From: an uncultured Ezakiella sp.
GTDB lineage: Bacteria; Bacillota; Clostridia; Tissierellales; Peptoniphilaceae
Length of the DNA: 64,000 bases
Reading direction: 5' to 3'
Assembly: GCF_943913045.1 (NCBI RefSeq)
Contig: NZ_CALTVH010000004.1
Span: forward strand, 62,001-126,000
The position numbers and the translations under genes are program-made. Of the stretch, positions 1-9,134 are shown piece by piece. Each line of letters begins with the position of its first letter. The first letter of the stretch is position 1. The notes beneath the pieces were generated by a model, which ran no database searches, was not told where the DNA came from, and was given only the letters and a program-made list of their open reading frames with translations.

Positions 1-3000
1 TAGTTTTCCATAAAACTTTGCATATTTATCTTCTCAAGCATAGTCGGTTCGTACTCTATTCTTACCCACTCTCCCTTTTGACTAATACTTTTTATGAAAA
101 CTTTTGATGCCCAGTTTTTAATTATACCAATATACATCAAATTTTCAAGTGACTTCGGTACTTCGTTATATCTGTCGACCAATTCATCTATCCAATCGTC
201 CATGTCCTTTAGGCTAGACAGCACAGCTATGCGCTTGTAAATTTCCATCCTGATTAAGGCGTCGTCCAGATAATTTTCTGGCAGAGCGGATTCGACTTCC
301 AAATCGACCTTGGTGTTGATCTCTTCGACAATTTCTTCGCCCTTGATTTCCTTGACCGCCAAATTTAAATACTTCATATATAATTCATAGCCTATTTCCA
401 TCATATGGCCGCTCTGCTTGAGGCCCAAGACATTGCCGGCCCCCCTAAGTTCTAGATCCCGCATGGCAATCTTGTAGCCGCTACCGAAATCTGTAAATTC
501 TTTCATGGCCATTAATCTCTTGATGGCTTTTTCATTTAAGACGGATTCGTCCTTGTAAGTGAAATAAGCATAGGCAAGTTTTTCGCTCCTACCAACGCGT
601 CCACGCAACTGGTAAAGGGTAGATAGGCCAAGCCTATCAGCCTCGTAGACTATAAGTGTGTTGGCATTTTGTATGTCCATGCCCGTCTCTATAATGGTCG
701 ATGTGATCAAGACATCGTATTCTTTTTCTTTAAATTTAATAAAAATATCTTCCAACTGCTGTTCAGGCATTTGTCCATTAGCAATTTGTATCCTGGCTTC
801 AGGCACGAGCTCTTGCAAGTTTTCAAGCATACGAGATTGTGTTTTTACATCGTTATATAAAAAGTAAACTTGACCGCCCCGATTTAGCTCGCGCAAGATG
901 GCCGAACGAATTATAGAATCGTTGTACTGGGCCACATAGGTCTGAACAGGCAAGCGGTTTTGCGGTGGTTCTTCAATTACAGACAAAGACCTGATGCCCG
1001 ACAAACTCATAGACAGGGTCCGCGGTATTGGTGTGGCTGACAAAGTCAATACGTCAACCCCCTGGCTCATTTCTTTTATTTTTTCCTTGTGCTTGACCCC
1101 GAACCTTTGCTCTTCGTCGATTACCAAAAGGCCTAGATCTTTAAAGTGAACGTCTTTAGATAGCAATCTATGAGTTCCAATTACAAAATCAATATTACCA
1201 GCCGCCAATTCTTCAAGAGTCAATTTAATTTGCTTGTTGGTCCTAAAGCGGCTTAAGTTTCCAATTCTAATCGGAAAAGATTTAAACCTTTCCATGGCCG
1301 TTTGCGTATGCTGTTCGGCAAGCAAGGTCGTAGGTGCCAGCATGGCCACTTGTTTGCCATCCATAATGGCTTTAAAGACAGCCCTAAAGGCAACTTCAGT
1401 TTTCCCGTAACCAACGTCACCTAAAAGCAACCTGTCCATTGGATGAGGCGACTCCATATCCTCTTTTATTTGACTGGCCGTTATCAGCTGGCCATCTGTC
1501 TCGTCGTATTTAAAGGCGTCTTCAAAGTCCCTTTGCCAAGGAGTGTCCTTGGAGAACTGGTAGCCGATTTCAATTGTACGTTTAGCATAAAGATCTATGA
1601 GCTCGCGGGCCATTTCGTCAATGGCCTTCTTGCTCTTTAGCTTAGTATTCTTCCACTGGGCAGAATAGAGACCGTAAATCTTTGGCTTGGCCCCTTCCTT
1701 GGACATATACTTGTCTATAAGATTTATATTTTCAACCGGTACATAGAGTTTATCCGACCCCTTGTAGAGAATTTCCAGATAATCTTTTTTGACTTCTTTG
1801 ATCTCAAGAGTGGCAACTCCGTTATAAACACCAATCCCGTGCTCTTCATGAATGACATAGTCGCCCTTGGAAATATCTTGGAGCCTGAGCTTGGACGATT
1901 TCTTTTTAGCTTTTTTTCGTCCTTTATTGGAAGCGCCAAAAATATTTAAATCGCCAAAGACAGCCAGCTTGATATCTTCATTTATAAAACCATTTTTTAA
2001 GGCAGCCAAATAAATTTTAATATTTTCCTCGTCGTCTTCTTGGCCACTGTATCTTATCCCTAAGTCTTCAGCCGCTTCAATCAAGGCGTCGTACTTGGCC
2101 TTGTCAGACCCAACTAGGCTTACATCATAACCACTATCCCTAAGGTCGGCCGCGTCTTTAAATAATTCCAGATAATCTCTGGAGTACCTTTGCCCATCCC
2201 TCAAATTTATCTCAACCGCATCTAAATCAACTGGCAACTCTTGGTTCATGTACTGGATATAAGTCGCATTTAGATCTAGGCTATAAAAGTCTTCTGGCCT
2301 ATTTTCAATTGGACCAGCATTTAAAACCTCGCCCGACTCAAAGAGATTTTTGTATTCAAAATCAAAGAATTCATTCTTACTCTTGTATTCCTTGTGGGCA
2401 TAGACTGGGTCATAAAAAATCACCGGCCTCTTGAAGTCTTCATATATATATGACCTCTTGTCAGCGTCCAAATAATCAAAAAATATTTCCCGCTCACCTT
2501 GGAGACCTTCCTCAAGGCCTTCAATTAGGCCCTTAAACTTTACAGTGTCCTCTGGATTTTTCCCAGAGATTTCATCTTCAATTTGTTTTTTAATATTTAT
2601 TTTATCTTCACCGTCCAGAATTATTTCAAGGGCAGGAAAAATTTCACATCCGTCAATAAAATCAGTTGATAGCCTGGTCTCAGGATCAACTTTTCTGATG
2701 GTATCGACTTCGTCATCAAAAAATTCCACCCGAAAAATTTCTTCACTACTTGGCGGGAAGACGTCGAGGATTCCTCCCCTAAATGAAAATTCCCCCTTGG
2801 TTTCTATAGAGCTTACTCTCTTGTAGCCGCTTTCGGTCAAAGACTTAAACAAGTCTTCTAAGTCAAAAACCTTGCCAGCTTTAAATTTTATTATATGTTT
2901 TTTATAAGTATCCGCCCTTAGATTTTCATCCAAAAAGGTCGATAAGCTCATGGTGACAAAGTCCACTTGGTCATATATCATGGACCTGATTACCCGCAAG

Positions 3001-3287
3001 CGGTCGTTCATGTTCTCGTCATTTATAATTTTTAAATTATAATAAACCTTGTCACGCGGTGGCAAGTAATCGGCGTTTAATTTGTACATGTCCAAAGTTT
3101 TTGCCAGGTCCATGGCCTTTTTTTCAGTTGGCATGATAACAAAACAAGATTTTTTATCCAATATGTATAAGAGGTTTGGAAAAACTTCTTCACTTACACC
3201 ACAAAAGAGCCCATTTGAATTACTCCCAATGGACTCAATTAGATTTTTAATATTCTTATCGTGTAAAAGTTTTTCCAGTACCTTCAT
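1..3287 (-). CDS. mfd: Transcription-repair coupling factor Mfd (partial, C-terminus beyond window)
   Basis: Mfd is a DNA translocase that removes RNA polymerase stalled at lesions and recruits UvrA. 1095 codons are present, read from ATG 3287 to the window edge; about 70-80 C-terminal residues are missing compared with the usual ~1170. In order: a UvrB-like N-terminal module, an RNA-polymerase-interaction region beginning GDYVIHEEHGIGVY, then the RecG-like motor with Walker A GDVGYGKTE, the DEEQRFG box, the SATPIPRTL motif and the QLRGRVGRS motif VI. The start ATG is separated from the pth stop by no bases, so the two are cotranscribed, matching the Bacillus pth-mfd order. The identification is secure. 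Confidence 0.97.
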   Translation of the reverse strand, partial: MKVLEKLLHDKNIKNLIESIGSNSNGLFCGVSEEVFPNLLYILDKKSCFVIMPTEKKAMDLAKTLDMYKLNADYLPPRDKVYYNLKIINDENMNDRLRVIRSMIYDQVDFVTMSLSTFLDENLRADTYKKHIIKFKAGKVFDLEDLFKSLTESGYKRVSSIETKGEFSFRGGILDVFPPSSEEIFRVEFFDDEVDTIRKVDPETRLSTDFIDGCEIFPALEIILDGEDKINIKKQIEDEISGKNPEDTVKFKGLIEGLEEGLQGEREIFFDYLDADKRSYIYEDFKRPVIFYDPVYAHKEYKSKNEFFDFEYKNLFESGEVLNAGPIENRPEDFYSLDLNATYIQYMNQELPVDLDAVEINLRDGQRYSRDYLELFKDAADLRDSGYDVSLVGSDKAKYDALIEAAEDLGIRYSGQEDDEENIKIYLAALKNGFINEDIKLAVFGDLNIFGASNKGRKKAKKKSSKLRLQDISKGDYVIHEEHGIGVYNGVATLEIKEVKKDYLEILYKGSDKLYVPVENINLIDKYMSKEGAKPKIYGLYSAQWKNTKLKSKKAIDEMARELIDLYAKRTIEIGYQFSKDTPWQRDFEDAFKYDETDGQLITASQIKEDMESPHPMDRLLLGDVGYGKTEVAFRAVFKAIMDGKQVAMLAPTTLLAEQHTQTAMERFKSFPIRIGNLSRFRTNKQIKLTLEELAAGNIDFVIGTHRLLSKDVHFKDLGLLVIDEEQRFGVKHKEKIKEMSQGVDVLTLSATPIPRTLSMSLSGIRSLSVIEEPPQNRLPVQTYVAQYNDSIIRSAILRELNRGGQVYFLYNDVKTQSRMLENLQELVPEARIQIANGQMPEQQLEDIFIKFKEKEYDVLITSTIIETGMDIQNANTLIVYEADRLGLSTLYQLRGRVGRSEKLAYAYFTYKDESVLNEKAIKRLMAMKEFTDFGSGYKIAMRDLELRGAGNVLGLKQSGHMMEIGYELYMKYLNLAVKEIKGEEIVEEINTKVDLEVESALPENYLDDALIRMEIYKRIAVLSSLKDMDDWIDELVDRYNEVPKSLENLMYIGIIKNWASKVFIKSISQKGEWVRIEYEPTMLEKINMQSFMEN

Positions 3288-3863
3288 TTATTTTTCCAAC
3301 ACCGATCCGTTAAATTTATTCATCACTATATCTATTGGACTGGCTGTAAACTCGTCCAGAGCATCCACCGCCCTGTCGATTAGGTCATCTATAACCTCGT
3401 CATCTTCTTTTGATGGACGGGCCAAAACGAAGTCCGCCAGATCCATATCTCTTTTAAATTTCCCAACGCCCAATTTCATCTTTGCATAATCATCGGTCTT
3501 TAGATGGGCAAAGATGCTCTTTAGGCCATTGTGGGTTCCCTTGCCATTTTTCGCACGGATGCGCAACATTCCCAGTTCAATTTCTATATCATCAACCACA
3601 ACTATTATATCTTCCAAGTCGGGCTTGTAGAAATTCAAGACCTCTCCCACTGCCTGACCGCTATTGTTCATATAGGTCATGGGCTTGACCAAAACTATCT
3701 TCTCTCCATTTACAAAGACCTCGCCTAAAAGAGCGTTAAACCTCGCCTTTGAAATATCGACCCCGTGTTTTTCAGCAAACTTGTCCACAACCATAAAGCC
3801 AGCGTTGTGTCTGGTATCCTCGTACTGCCTGCCGGGATTACCCAAACCAATTATTATCTTCAT
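3288..3863 (-). CDS. pth: Peptidyl-tRNA hydrolase
   Basis: Cleaves peptidyl-tRNA released from stalled ribosomes, recycling tRNA in the cytosol. 191 aa, the usual length. The N-terminal GLGNPGRQYEDTRHNAGF contains the catalytic His19; the VKPMTYMNNSG segment and the VVDDIEIELG loop carrying the conserved Asp follow. The ATG overlaps the prs stop by one base (TAATG), and mfd begins directly after the stop, so translation of prs-pth-mfd is probably coupled. Confidence 0.97.
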   Translation of the reverse strand: MKIIIGLGNPGRQYEDTRHNAGFMVVDKFAEKHGVDISKARFNALLGEVFVNGEKIVLVKPMTYMNNSGQAVGEVLNFYKPDLEDIIVVVDDIEIELGMLRIRAKNGKGTHNGLKSIFAHLKTDDYAKMKLGVGKFKRDMDLADFVLARPSKEDDEVIDDLIDRAVDALDEFTASPIDIVMNKFNGSVLEK

Positions 3864-4813
3864 TATTTATCAAAAATTGTGGCTATGGAATCGTTATTGT
3901 GGATAATCCTAATGGCCCTTGCAAAGAGTTCTGCAACAGAAACAACTTTGATCTTTTCTCTAACTTGTGGTAGGTCTGGTAGGGGGATTGAATCCGTAAT
4001 TACAAACTCTTGCAGACATGAATCCATAATTCTTTCAATAGCTGGACCACTTAATACGCCGTGGCTGGCTGCACCGTAAACTTTTGTAGCGCCTAGCTCT
4101 TCAAGTTTTTTGGCTGCCTGGCAAATAGTTCCTGCTGTATCAATAATATCATCGACCAAAATACAGGTCTTGCCTTCAATGTCACCGATTATATTCATAA
4201 CTTCTGAGACATTTGGTTTTGGTCTTCTCTTTTCAATAATAGCGATTGGGAGATTTAAGTAGTTAGCAAATTCTCTTGCCCTTGTTACTCCGCCCAAGTC
4301 AGGACTTACTACAACAGAATTTTCATCGACCTTGTCTTTAAAATATCTAGCCAAAATTCTAATAGCTGATAGATGATCAACTGGCACGTCAAAGTAACCT
4401 TGGATTTGTCCAGCATGCAGGTCCATAAGGACAACCCTGTCTGCTCCTGCTTTTTCAATCAGATTTGCTACAAGCTTAGCTGTGATTGGTTCCCTAGGCC
4501 TGGTCTTGCGGTCTTGTCTAGCGTAGCCATAGTAAGGAATAACTGCATTTATCCTGCCTGCACTTGCCCTATGACAGGCGTCAATCATAATTAATAGCTC
4601 CATCAAGTTGTCGTTAACAGGTGCGTGAGTTGGCTGAATAATAAATACGTCAGCCCCCCTTACTGTTTCGTTAATTTCAACATTGATTTCTCCGTCTGAA
4701 AATGTTGTTACATCACATTTAGCAAGGTCCAATTCAAGTTTTGCTGCAATGTCCCTAACCAAATCTCTGTTGGAATTTCCAGTTAAAATTTTAATCCCCT
4801 TATAAATACTCAT
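3863..4813 (-). CDS. prs: Ribose-phosphate pyrophosphokinase (PRPP synthetase)
   Basis: Makes PRPP from ribose-5-phosphate and ATP for nucleotide, histidine and NAD synthesis. Visible family landmarks are FSDGEINVEI, the RQDRKTRPREPI flexible-loop segment, DLHAGQIQGYF and the PRPP-binding loop VDDIIDTAGT near the C-terminus. The start was placed at the ATG of MSIYKG because GGAGG lies just upstream of it; the longer frame reads back into the glmU stop. It follows glmU by 12 bases and overlaps pth by one base, the conserved Firmicute arrangement. Confidence 0.97.
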   Translation of the reverse strand: MSIYKGIKILTGNSNRDLVRDIAAKLELDLAKCDVTTFSDGEINVEINETVRGADVFIIQPTHAPVNDNLMELLIMIDACHRASAGRINAVIPYYGYARQDRKTRPREPITAKLVANLIEKAGADRVVLMDLHAGQIQGYFDVPVDHLSAIRILARYFKDKVDENSVVVSPDLGGVTRAREFANYLNLPIAIIEKRRPKPNVSEVMNIIGDIEGKTCILVDDIIDTAGTICQAAKKLEELGATKVYGAASHGVLSGPAIERIMDSCLQEFVITDSIPLPDLPQVREKIKVVSVAELFARAIRIIHNNDSIATIFDK

Positions 4814-4825
4814 TTTTACCTCCAC

Positions 4826-6199
4826 CTACTTTTTGAGTCCTCTTTTAATAACCCAATCTTTAATTTCTCTCTCTTCGCCTCTTTCGATTTTCAAGGCAAA
4901 GTCATCTGTATCCTTTGTCGCAACAGTTCCCGCTGCGATAAAAGCATTTTCACCCACCTTTACAGGTGCCACAAGAGTCGAATTGGAACCTATAAAAGCC
5001 TTGTCCTCAACTGTCGTCCTGTGTTTGTTTTTTCCGTCGTAGTTTGCAAAAACCACTCCGCAACCAATATTTACATCTGCGCCCACATCAGCGTCACCAA
5101 TATAAGCAAGATGGCCGGCCTTTGAACCTTGGCCAAAATTGGAATTTTTTATTTCAACAAAATTGCCAACCTTGACATTGTCCTCGACCCTTGAACCCGG
5201 TCTAACCCTTGCAAAAGGTCCAAAGCTTACATTGTCGCCGATAACTGAGTCTTCCATATCCACATTTTTTAAAATGCAATCATTGCCGATCTTCATATCT
5301 TTTATCGTGCTGTTGTAAATAACTGTGTCCGATTTGATCTCGCAAGCGCCAATAATTTTTACAAAACCCCAGAGCTCAACATCCTCATCGATAATAGCCT
5401 GAGGATCTATATAAGTGGTCTCAGGGTTGTGGATCATTACTCCAGCTTTTAAACGCTTTTTGTTTTCCCTGGCGACCAAAACCCTTTCGCATAAAAGCAA
5501 GTCCTCGCGATCGTTAACTCCAAGCACTATATCTGTGTTGTCGCTTATATAGGAATCCACCTTGTAGCCCATTTCCTTGGCTATATGGATGGTATCGGTT
5601 ATCATGTATTCTTTCTTTTTGTTGTTGTCGTCAATCTTGTCGATGGTATCCAAAAAGGCCTTGCCAGTGTAGAGGTAGATACCAGAATTAATTTCATTGG
5701 TATATGAAAGGCCCTCTTCCATCTCCTTGTATTCTACAATGGCTTCAAATTCTCCGTCCTTGCGAACTATCCGCCCATATTCCTTTGGATCGTCCAAAAC
5801 TGCCGACAAAACTGTGATGTCATTTTTGTTTTCCTTGTGGTAATGAAAATATTCTTTGATTGTGTCGCTGTCAATGAGTGGCGTGTCTCCATAAATAACC
5901 AGGAGGTCGTCTCCTTCATTTACAAAGTCCTTGCAAAGTTTGACTGCATAACCAGTTCCATAGGGTTTGCCAGGGCCCACTTCTTGAATGACGATTTCAC
6001 TGTCAGCTGCCTCAACAATCTCCTTGGCCTGGTCGTAATTTTTCCCCAGGACTGTAATGGTCTTATCAAAACCAGCTTGGCTCACCGAGTCAAGGACATG
6101 TTTAATCAAAGGCCTGCCCGCAATTTCGTGGAGGACCTTGGATTTTTTAGACCGCATCCTTGTGCCTTCTCCTGCTGCTAAAATAATAGATTTAAACAT
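4826..6199 (-). CDS. glmU: Bifunctional GlcNAc-1-phosphate uridyltransferase / glucosamine-1-phosphate acetyltransferase
   Basis: Catalyses the last two steps of UDP-GlcNAc synthesis for peptidoglycan. The N-terminal pyrophosphorylase half starts LAAGEGTRMRSKKSKVLHEI; the GPGKPYGTGYAV and YGDTPLI segments follow. The C-terminal half is a left-handed beta-helix of hexapeptide repeats with GHLAYIGDADVG and NYDGKNKHRT. I chose ATG 6199: the longer frame would begin with a GTG that is part of the AGGTG ribosome-binding site. About 457 aa, typical. It starts seven bases after the stop of the upstream YcxB-like gene. Confidence 0.97.
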   Translation of the reverse strand: MFKSIILAAGEGTRMRSKKSKVLHEIAGRPLIKHVLDSVSQAGFDKTITVLGKNYDQAKEIVEAADSEIVIQEVGPGKPYGTGYAVKLCKDFVNEGDDLLVIYGDTPLIDSDTIKEYFHYHKENKNDITVLSAVLDDPKEYGRIVRKDGEFEAIVEYKEMEEGLSYTNEINSGIYLYTGKAFLDTIDKIDDNNKKKEYMITDTIHIAKEMGYKVDSYISDNTDIVLGVNDREDLLLCERVLVARENKKRLKAGVMIHNPETTYIDPQAIIDEDVELWGFVKIIGACEIKSDTVIYNSTIKDMKIGNDCILKNVDMEDSVIGDNVSFGPFARVRPGSRVEDNVKVGNFVEIKNSNFGQGSKAGHLAYIGDADVGADVNIGCGVVFANYDGKNKHRTTVEDKAFIGSNSTLVAPVKVGENAFIAAGTVATKDTDDFALKIERGEEREIKDWVIKRGLKK

Positions 6200-6205
6200 A
6201 TTCAC

Positions 6206-6733
6206 CTACTGCTTCTTGATTGCAACTTGAATTGCAAAGTCGATTTGTTCTTTAAAATTTTCAAAATCTGCCTGACTATCAAAAATCCTCCTTGGAATGA
6301 TAAAGTCAAAACCACCTCCTGTTAGGAGCAGGTGGTCGTCGTCTGACTCATACATGTCCAAGCAGTCATAAAGGGCTATGAATTCTTCGCCATTCCTAGT
6401 GGCCTTGAGGCCGCCGTCGACCTTTTCAACCACATATGGCATGAGGAAGCTTTCGTTATTAATGGCCCTTGACTTAAAGGCATTTTCAATTCTCTTCCTA
6501 ATCATTCTTTTAAATAATTTTGGATAGATGTAGATCCACAAGGCCGACAATGCAGCCGCCACTCCTACATTTAGCCAGTTGATGGGATTTGCCAAAAGGG
6601 TTAGGAGCATGGCAATTATAGGTAGCATTGCGGTTTGAAACCACATGGACCTCTTTGTTTGTGGCTCTTTAAACATAGCCATGGTAGTAAATTTTACATA
6701 GTCTTCTATTACAGGTTTAATTTCTAATCTCAT
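6206..6733 (-). CDS. YcxB-like membrane protein of unknown function
   Basis: 175 aa. A cytosolic N-terminus of about 30 residues is followed by a hydrophobic hairpin of two membrane segments (about 34-50 and 53-70), a basic stretch KLFKRMIRKRIENAF, and a soluble C-terminal domain ending in a pattern FDFIIPRRIFDSQADFENF, which resembles the C-terminal domain of the YcxB family. No catalytic residues are apparent. It is squeezed between leuS (one base apart) and glmU, so it belongs to the same transcription unit. The family assignment rests on pattern resemblance only; function unknown. Confidence 0.65.
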   Translation of the reverse strand: MRLEIKPVIEDYVKFTTMAMFKEPQTKRSMWFQTAMLPIIAMLLTLLANPINWLNVGVAAALSALWIYIYPKLFKRMIRKRIENAFKSRAINNESFLMPYVVEKVDGGLKATRNGEEFIALYDCLDMYESDDDHLLLTGGGFDFIIPRRIFDSQADFENFKEQIDFAIQVAIKKQ

Positions 6734-6734
6734 A

Positions 6735-9125
6735 TTATTTCACAACCAGGTTTACAATTTTATTTGGAACGTAAATTTCTTTTACTATTGTCTTGCCTTG
6801 GAGTTTGTCAGCTATAAAGGCATCTGTCTTTGCAATCTCAAGGGCCTCGTCCTTGTCGCAGTCACGTTTAATCTTGACTGTGGCTTGGACCTTGCCGTTA
6901 AATTGAACTGGAACTTCGATTACGTTTTCAATTGTGTATTCTTCGACGTATTCTGGCCATTTTTCTTCCAAAATCATCTTGTCATTGCCCATTCTTTGAT
7001 AGAGTTCTTCTGTGATATGAGGAATAACTGGATTTAGTAATTGCAAGAGGACCTTGTATTCTTCTCTTGTAATGCTTTCCTTCAGATAAATCTCATTTAC
7101 CAGAGTCATCAGCTGAGCAATGGCTGTATTGTATTTCATATTGAGGTAATCATTGGTTACCTTCTTGATTGATTGGTGGAAAATGGTCCGCATGTCTTCA
7201 CGGATGTCTCCATCTATCATCATGTTTTCAAGTCTAATTACCCGTTCAATAAATTTTCTAAGATTTTTTGGACCATCCTTGGACCAAGCGGCTACTTGTT
7301 CATAGTCGCCCATAAACATTTCGTATAATCTCAAGGCGTCAGCACCAAATTTTTCTACATATTCATTTGGATTTTCAACATTGCCTCTAGACTTACTCAT
7401 CTTTTCACCGTTATCGCCCAAGATCATCCCGTGGCTGGTCCTTCTTTGATATGGTTCTTCCGTTGGCACAACCCCAATGTCGTAAAGGAACTTGTGCCAG
7501 AATCTGGAGTATAACAAGTGAAGGGTTGTGTGTTCCATACCACCATTGTACCAGTCAACTGGCAACCAGTATTTTAATTTTTCCATATCAGCCAAGGCCT
7601 TGTCGTTGTGTGGGTCAATGTATCTTAAATAATACCAGGATGAACCCGCCCAGTTTGGCATTGTATCTGTCTCGCGTTTAGCGGCCTTTCCATGCCAAGT
7701 GGTGTTTACAAAGCTATCTATATCTGCAAGAGGGCTTTCGCCTTCGTCGTTTGGCTCGTAATTTTGAACTTCTGGGAGGGTAAGCGGCAGGTCGCTATCG
7801 TCAATTGCTTCCCACTTGCCGTCTACATTTACCACAGGAATAGGCTCGCCCCAATATCTTTGACGGCTAAAGACCCAGTCTCTTAATTTAAAGTTGGTCT
7901 TTCTTTCGCCAATGCCTTCGTCTTCAATCTTTTTAATAATGGCTTCCTTGGCTTCGTCTGAAGTAAGTCCTGTAAATTCGCCTGAATTTATGAGCTTGGA
8001 AACGCCAGACTCAATGTAAGGACCTTCTTCTATATCTCCGACTTCGATAACTGGGATTATTTCTACGCCAAATTTTTTTGCAAAGTCGTAGTCCCTGGTA
8101 TCGTGAGCAGGCACTGACATAATGGCACCTGTTCCATAGGTCATTAGCACATAGTCGGCAACAAAAATTGGAATTTCCTTGCCAGTAAATGAATTGATGG
8201 CCTTGACCCCTTCAATTAAAACGCCTGTCTTGTCTTTGTTAAGCTCTGCCCTTTCAAAGTCGGACTTGCGTTTTGCCTCAGCTTGGTAGGCTTTGATTTC
8301 GTCCATATTTTTTATGTCTTTATTGTCATTTAAGAAACCATGTTCAGGGCTGATCACCATAAAGGTCGCCCCAAAAATAGTATCAGGTCTGGTTGTATAG
8401 ACCCTTAAAGTTTCACCATTTGTAGTTTTAAAATCAATTTCAGCTCCGTAAGATCTACCAATCCAATTTTTTTGTTGGGATTTTACGCGGTCAGGAAAAT
8501 CTACTGTGTCCAAGCCGTCGACAAGTCTGTCTGCGTATTTGGTAATGGCCAGCATCCATTGGTTTTTGTCCCTGTGTTCAACTGGGTGGCCGCATCTTTC
8601 GCAGCAACCATCCACAACTTCTTCATTGGCAAGGCCAATCTTACAATCTGGGCACCAGTTAATGGTCATGCCTTTTTTGTAAGCCAAATCTTCTTCGAAC
8701 ATGCGTTTAAAAATCCATTGGGTCCACTTGTAATAATCTGGTTCGCAAGTGGTTACCTGCCTATCCCAGCAAAAGCTAATGCCAAGACTCTTTAATTGTT
8801 CAGTAAAGTTTGCAATATTTTTCTTGGAAACTTCCTTGGGGTCTACGTGGTGCTTGATGGCATAGCGTTCGGTAGGCAAACCAAAAGCGTCAAAACCAAT
8901 TGGGAAGAGCACATTGTAGCCCTGCATACGCTTGACCCTTGCAACTATATCAAGGGCAGTGTAGGACCTTGGGTGGCCAACGTGGAGGCCTTCTCCTGAT
9001 GGGTAAGGAAATTCTATTAGTATATAATATTTTGGTTTTGAAAAATCATCTGAAGGTTCAAAAACTTTTTTCTCATCCCAAATATCTTGCCATTTCTTTT
9101 CTATCTGTAAATGATTATATTCCAT
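6735..9125 (-). CDS. leuS: Leucyl-tRNA synthetase
   Basis: Charges tRNA-Leu. 796 aa, class I. The HVGHP signature is at residues 48-52. The zinc-binding insertion has CPDC and CERCGHPVEH, the CP1 editing domain contains TTRPDTIFGATF and the GTGAIMSVPAHDTRD loop, and the KMSKS loop reads GEKMSKSRGN. A tRNA-binding helical domain and a C-terminal domain close the protein. AGGAG lies just before the ATG. It lies ten bases after the asnS stop, so the two synthetases appear cotranscribed; no T-box leader is visible before either. Confidence 0.98.
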   Translation of the reverse strand: MEYNHLQIEKKWQDIWDEKKVFEPSDDFSKPKYYILIEFPYPSGEGLHVGHPRSYTALDIVARVKRMQGYNVLFPIGFDAFGLPTERYAIKHHVDPKEVSKKNIANFTEQLKSLGISFCWDRQVTTCEPDYYKWTQWIFKRMFEEDLAYKKGMTINWCPDCKIGLANEEVVDGCCERCGHPVEHRDKNQWMLAITKYADRLVDGLDTVDFPDRVKSQQKNWIGRSYGAEIDFKTTNGETLRVYTTRPDTIFGATFMVISPEHGFLNDNKDIKNMDEIKAYQAEAKRKSDFERAELNKDKTGVLIEGVKAINSFTGKEIPIFVADYVLMTYGTGAIMSVPAHDTRDYDFAKKFGVEIIPVIEVGDIEEGPYIESGVSKLINSGEFTGLTSDEAKEAIIKKIEDEGIGERKTNFKLRDWVFSRQRYWGEPIPVVNVDGKWEAIDDSDLPLTLPEVQNYEPNDEGESPLADIDSFVNTTWHGKAAKRETDTMPNWAGSSWYYLRYIDPHNDKALADMEKLKYWLPVDWYNGGMEHTTLHLLYSRFWHKFLYDIGVVPTEEPYQRRTSHGMILGDNGEKMSKSRGNVENPNEYVEKFGADALRLYEMFMGDYEQVAAWSKDGPKNLRKFIERVIRLENMMIDGDIREDMRTIFHQSIKKVTNDYLNMKYNTAIAQLMTLVNEIYLKESITREEYKVLLQLLNPVIPHITEELYQRMGNDKMILEEKWPEYVEEYTIENVIEVPVQFNGKVQATVKIKRDCDKDEALEIAKTDAFIADKLQGKTIVKEIYVPNKIVNLVVK

Positions 9126-9134
9126 TCCTATCTC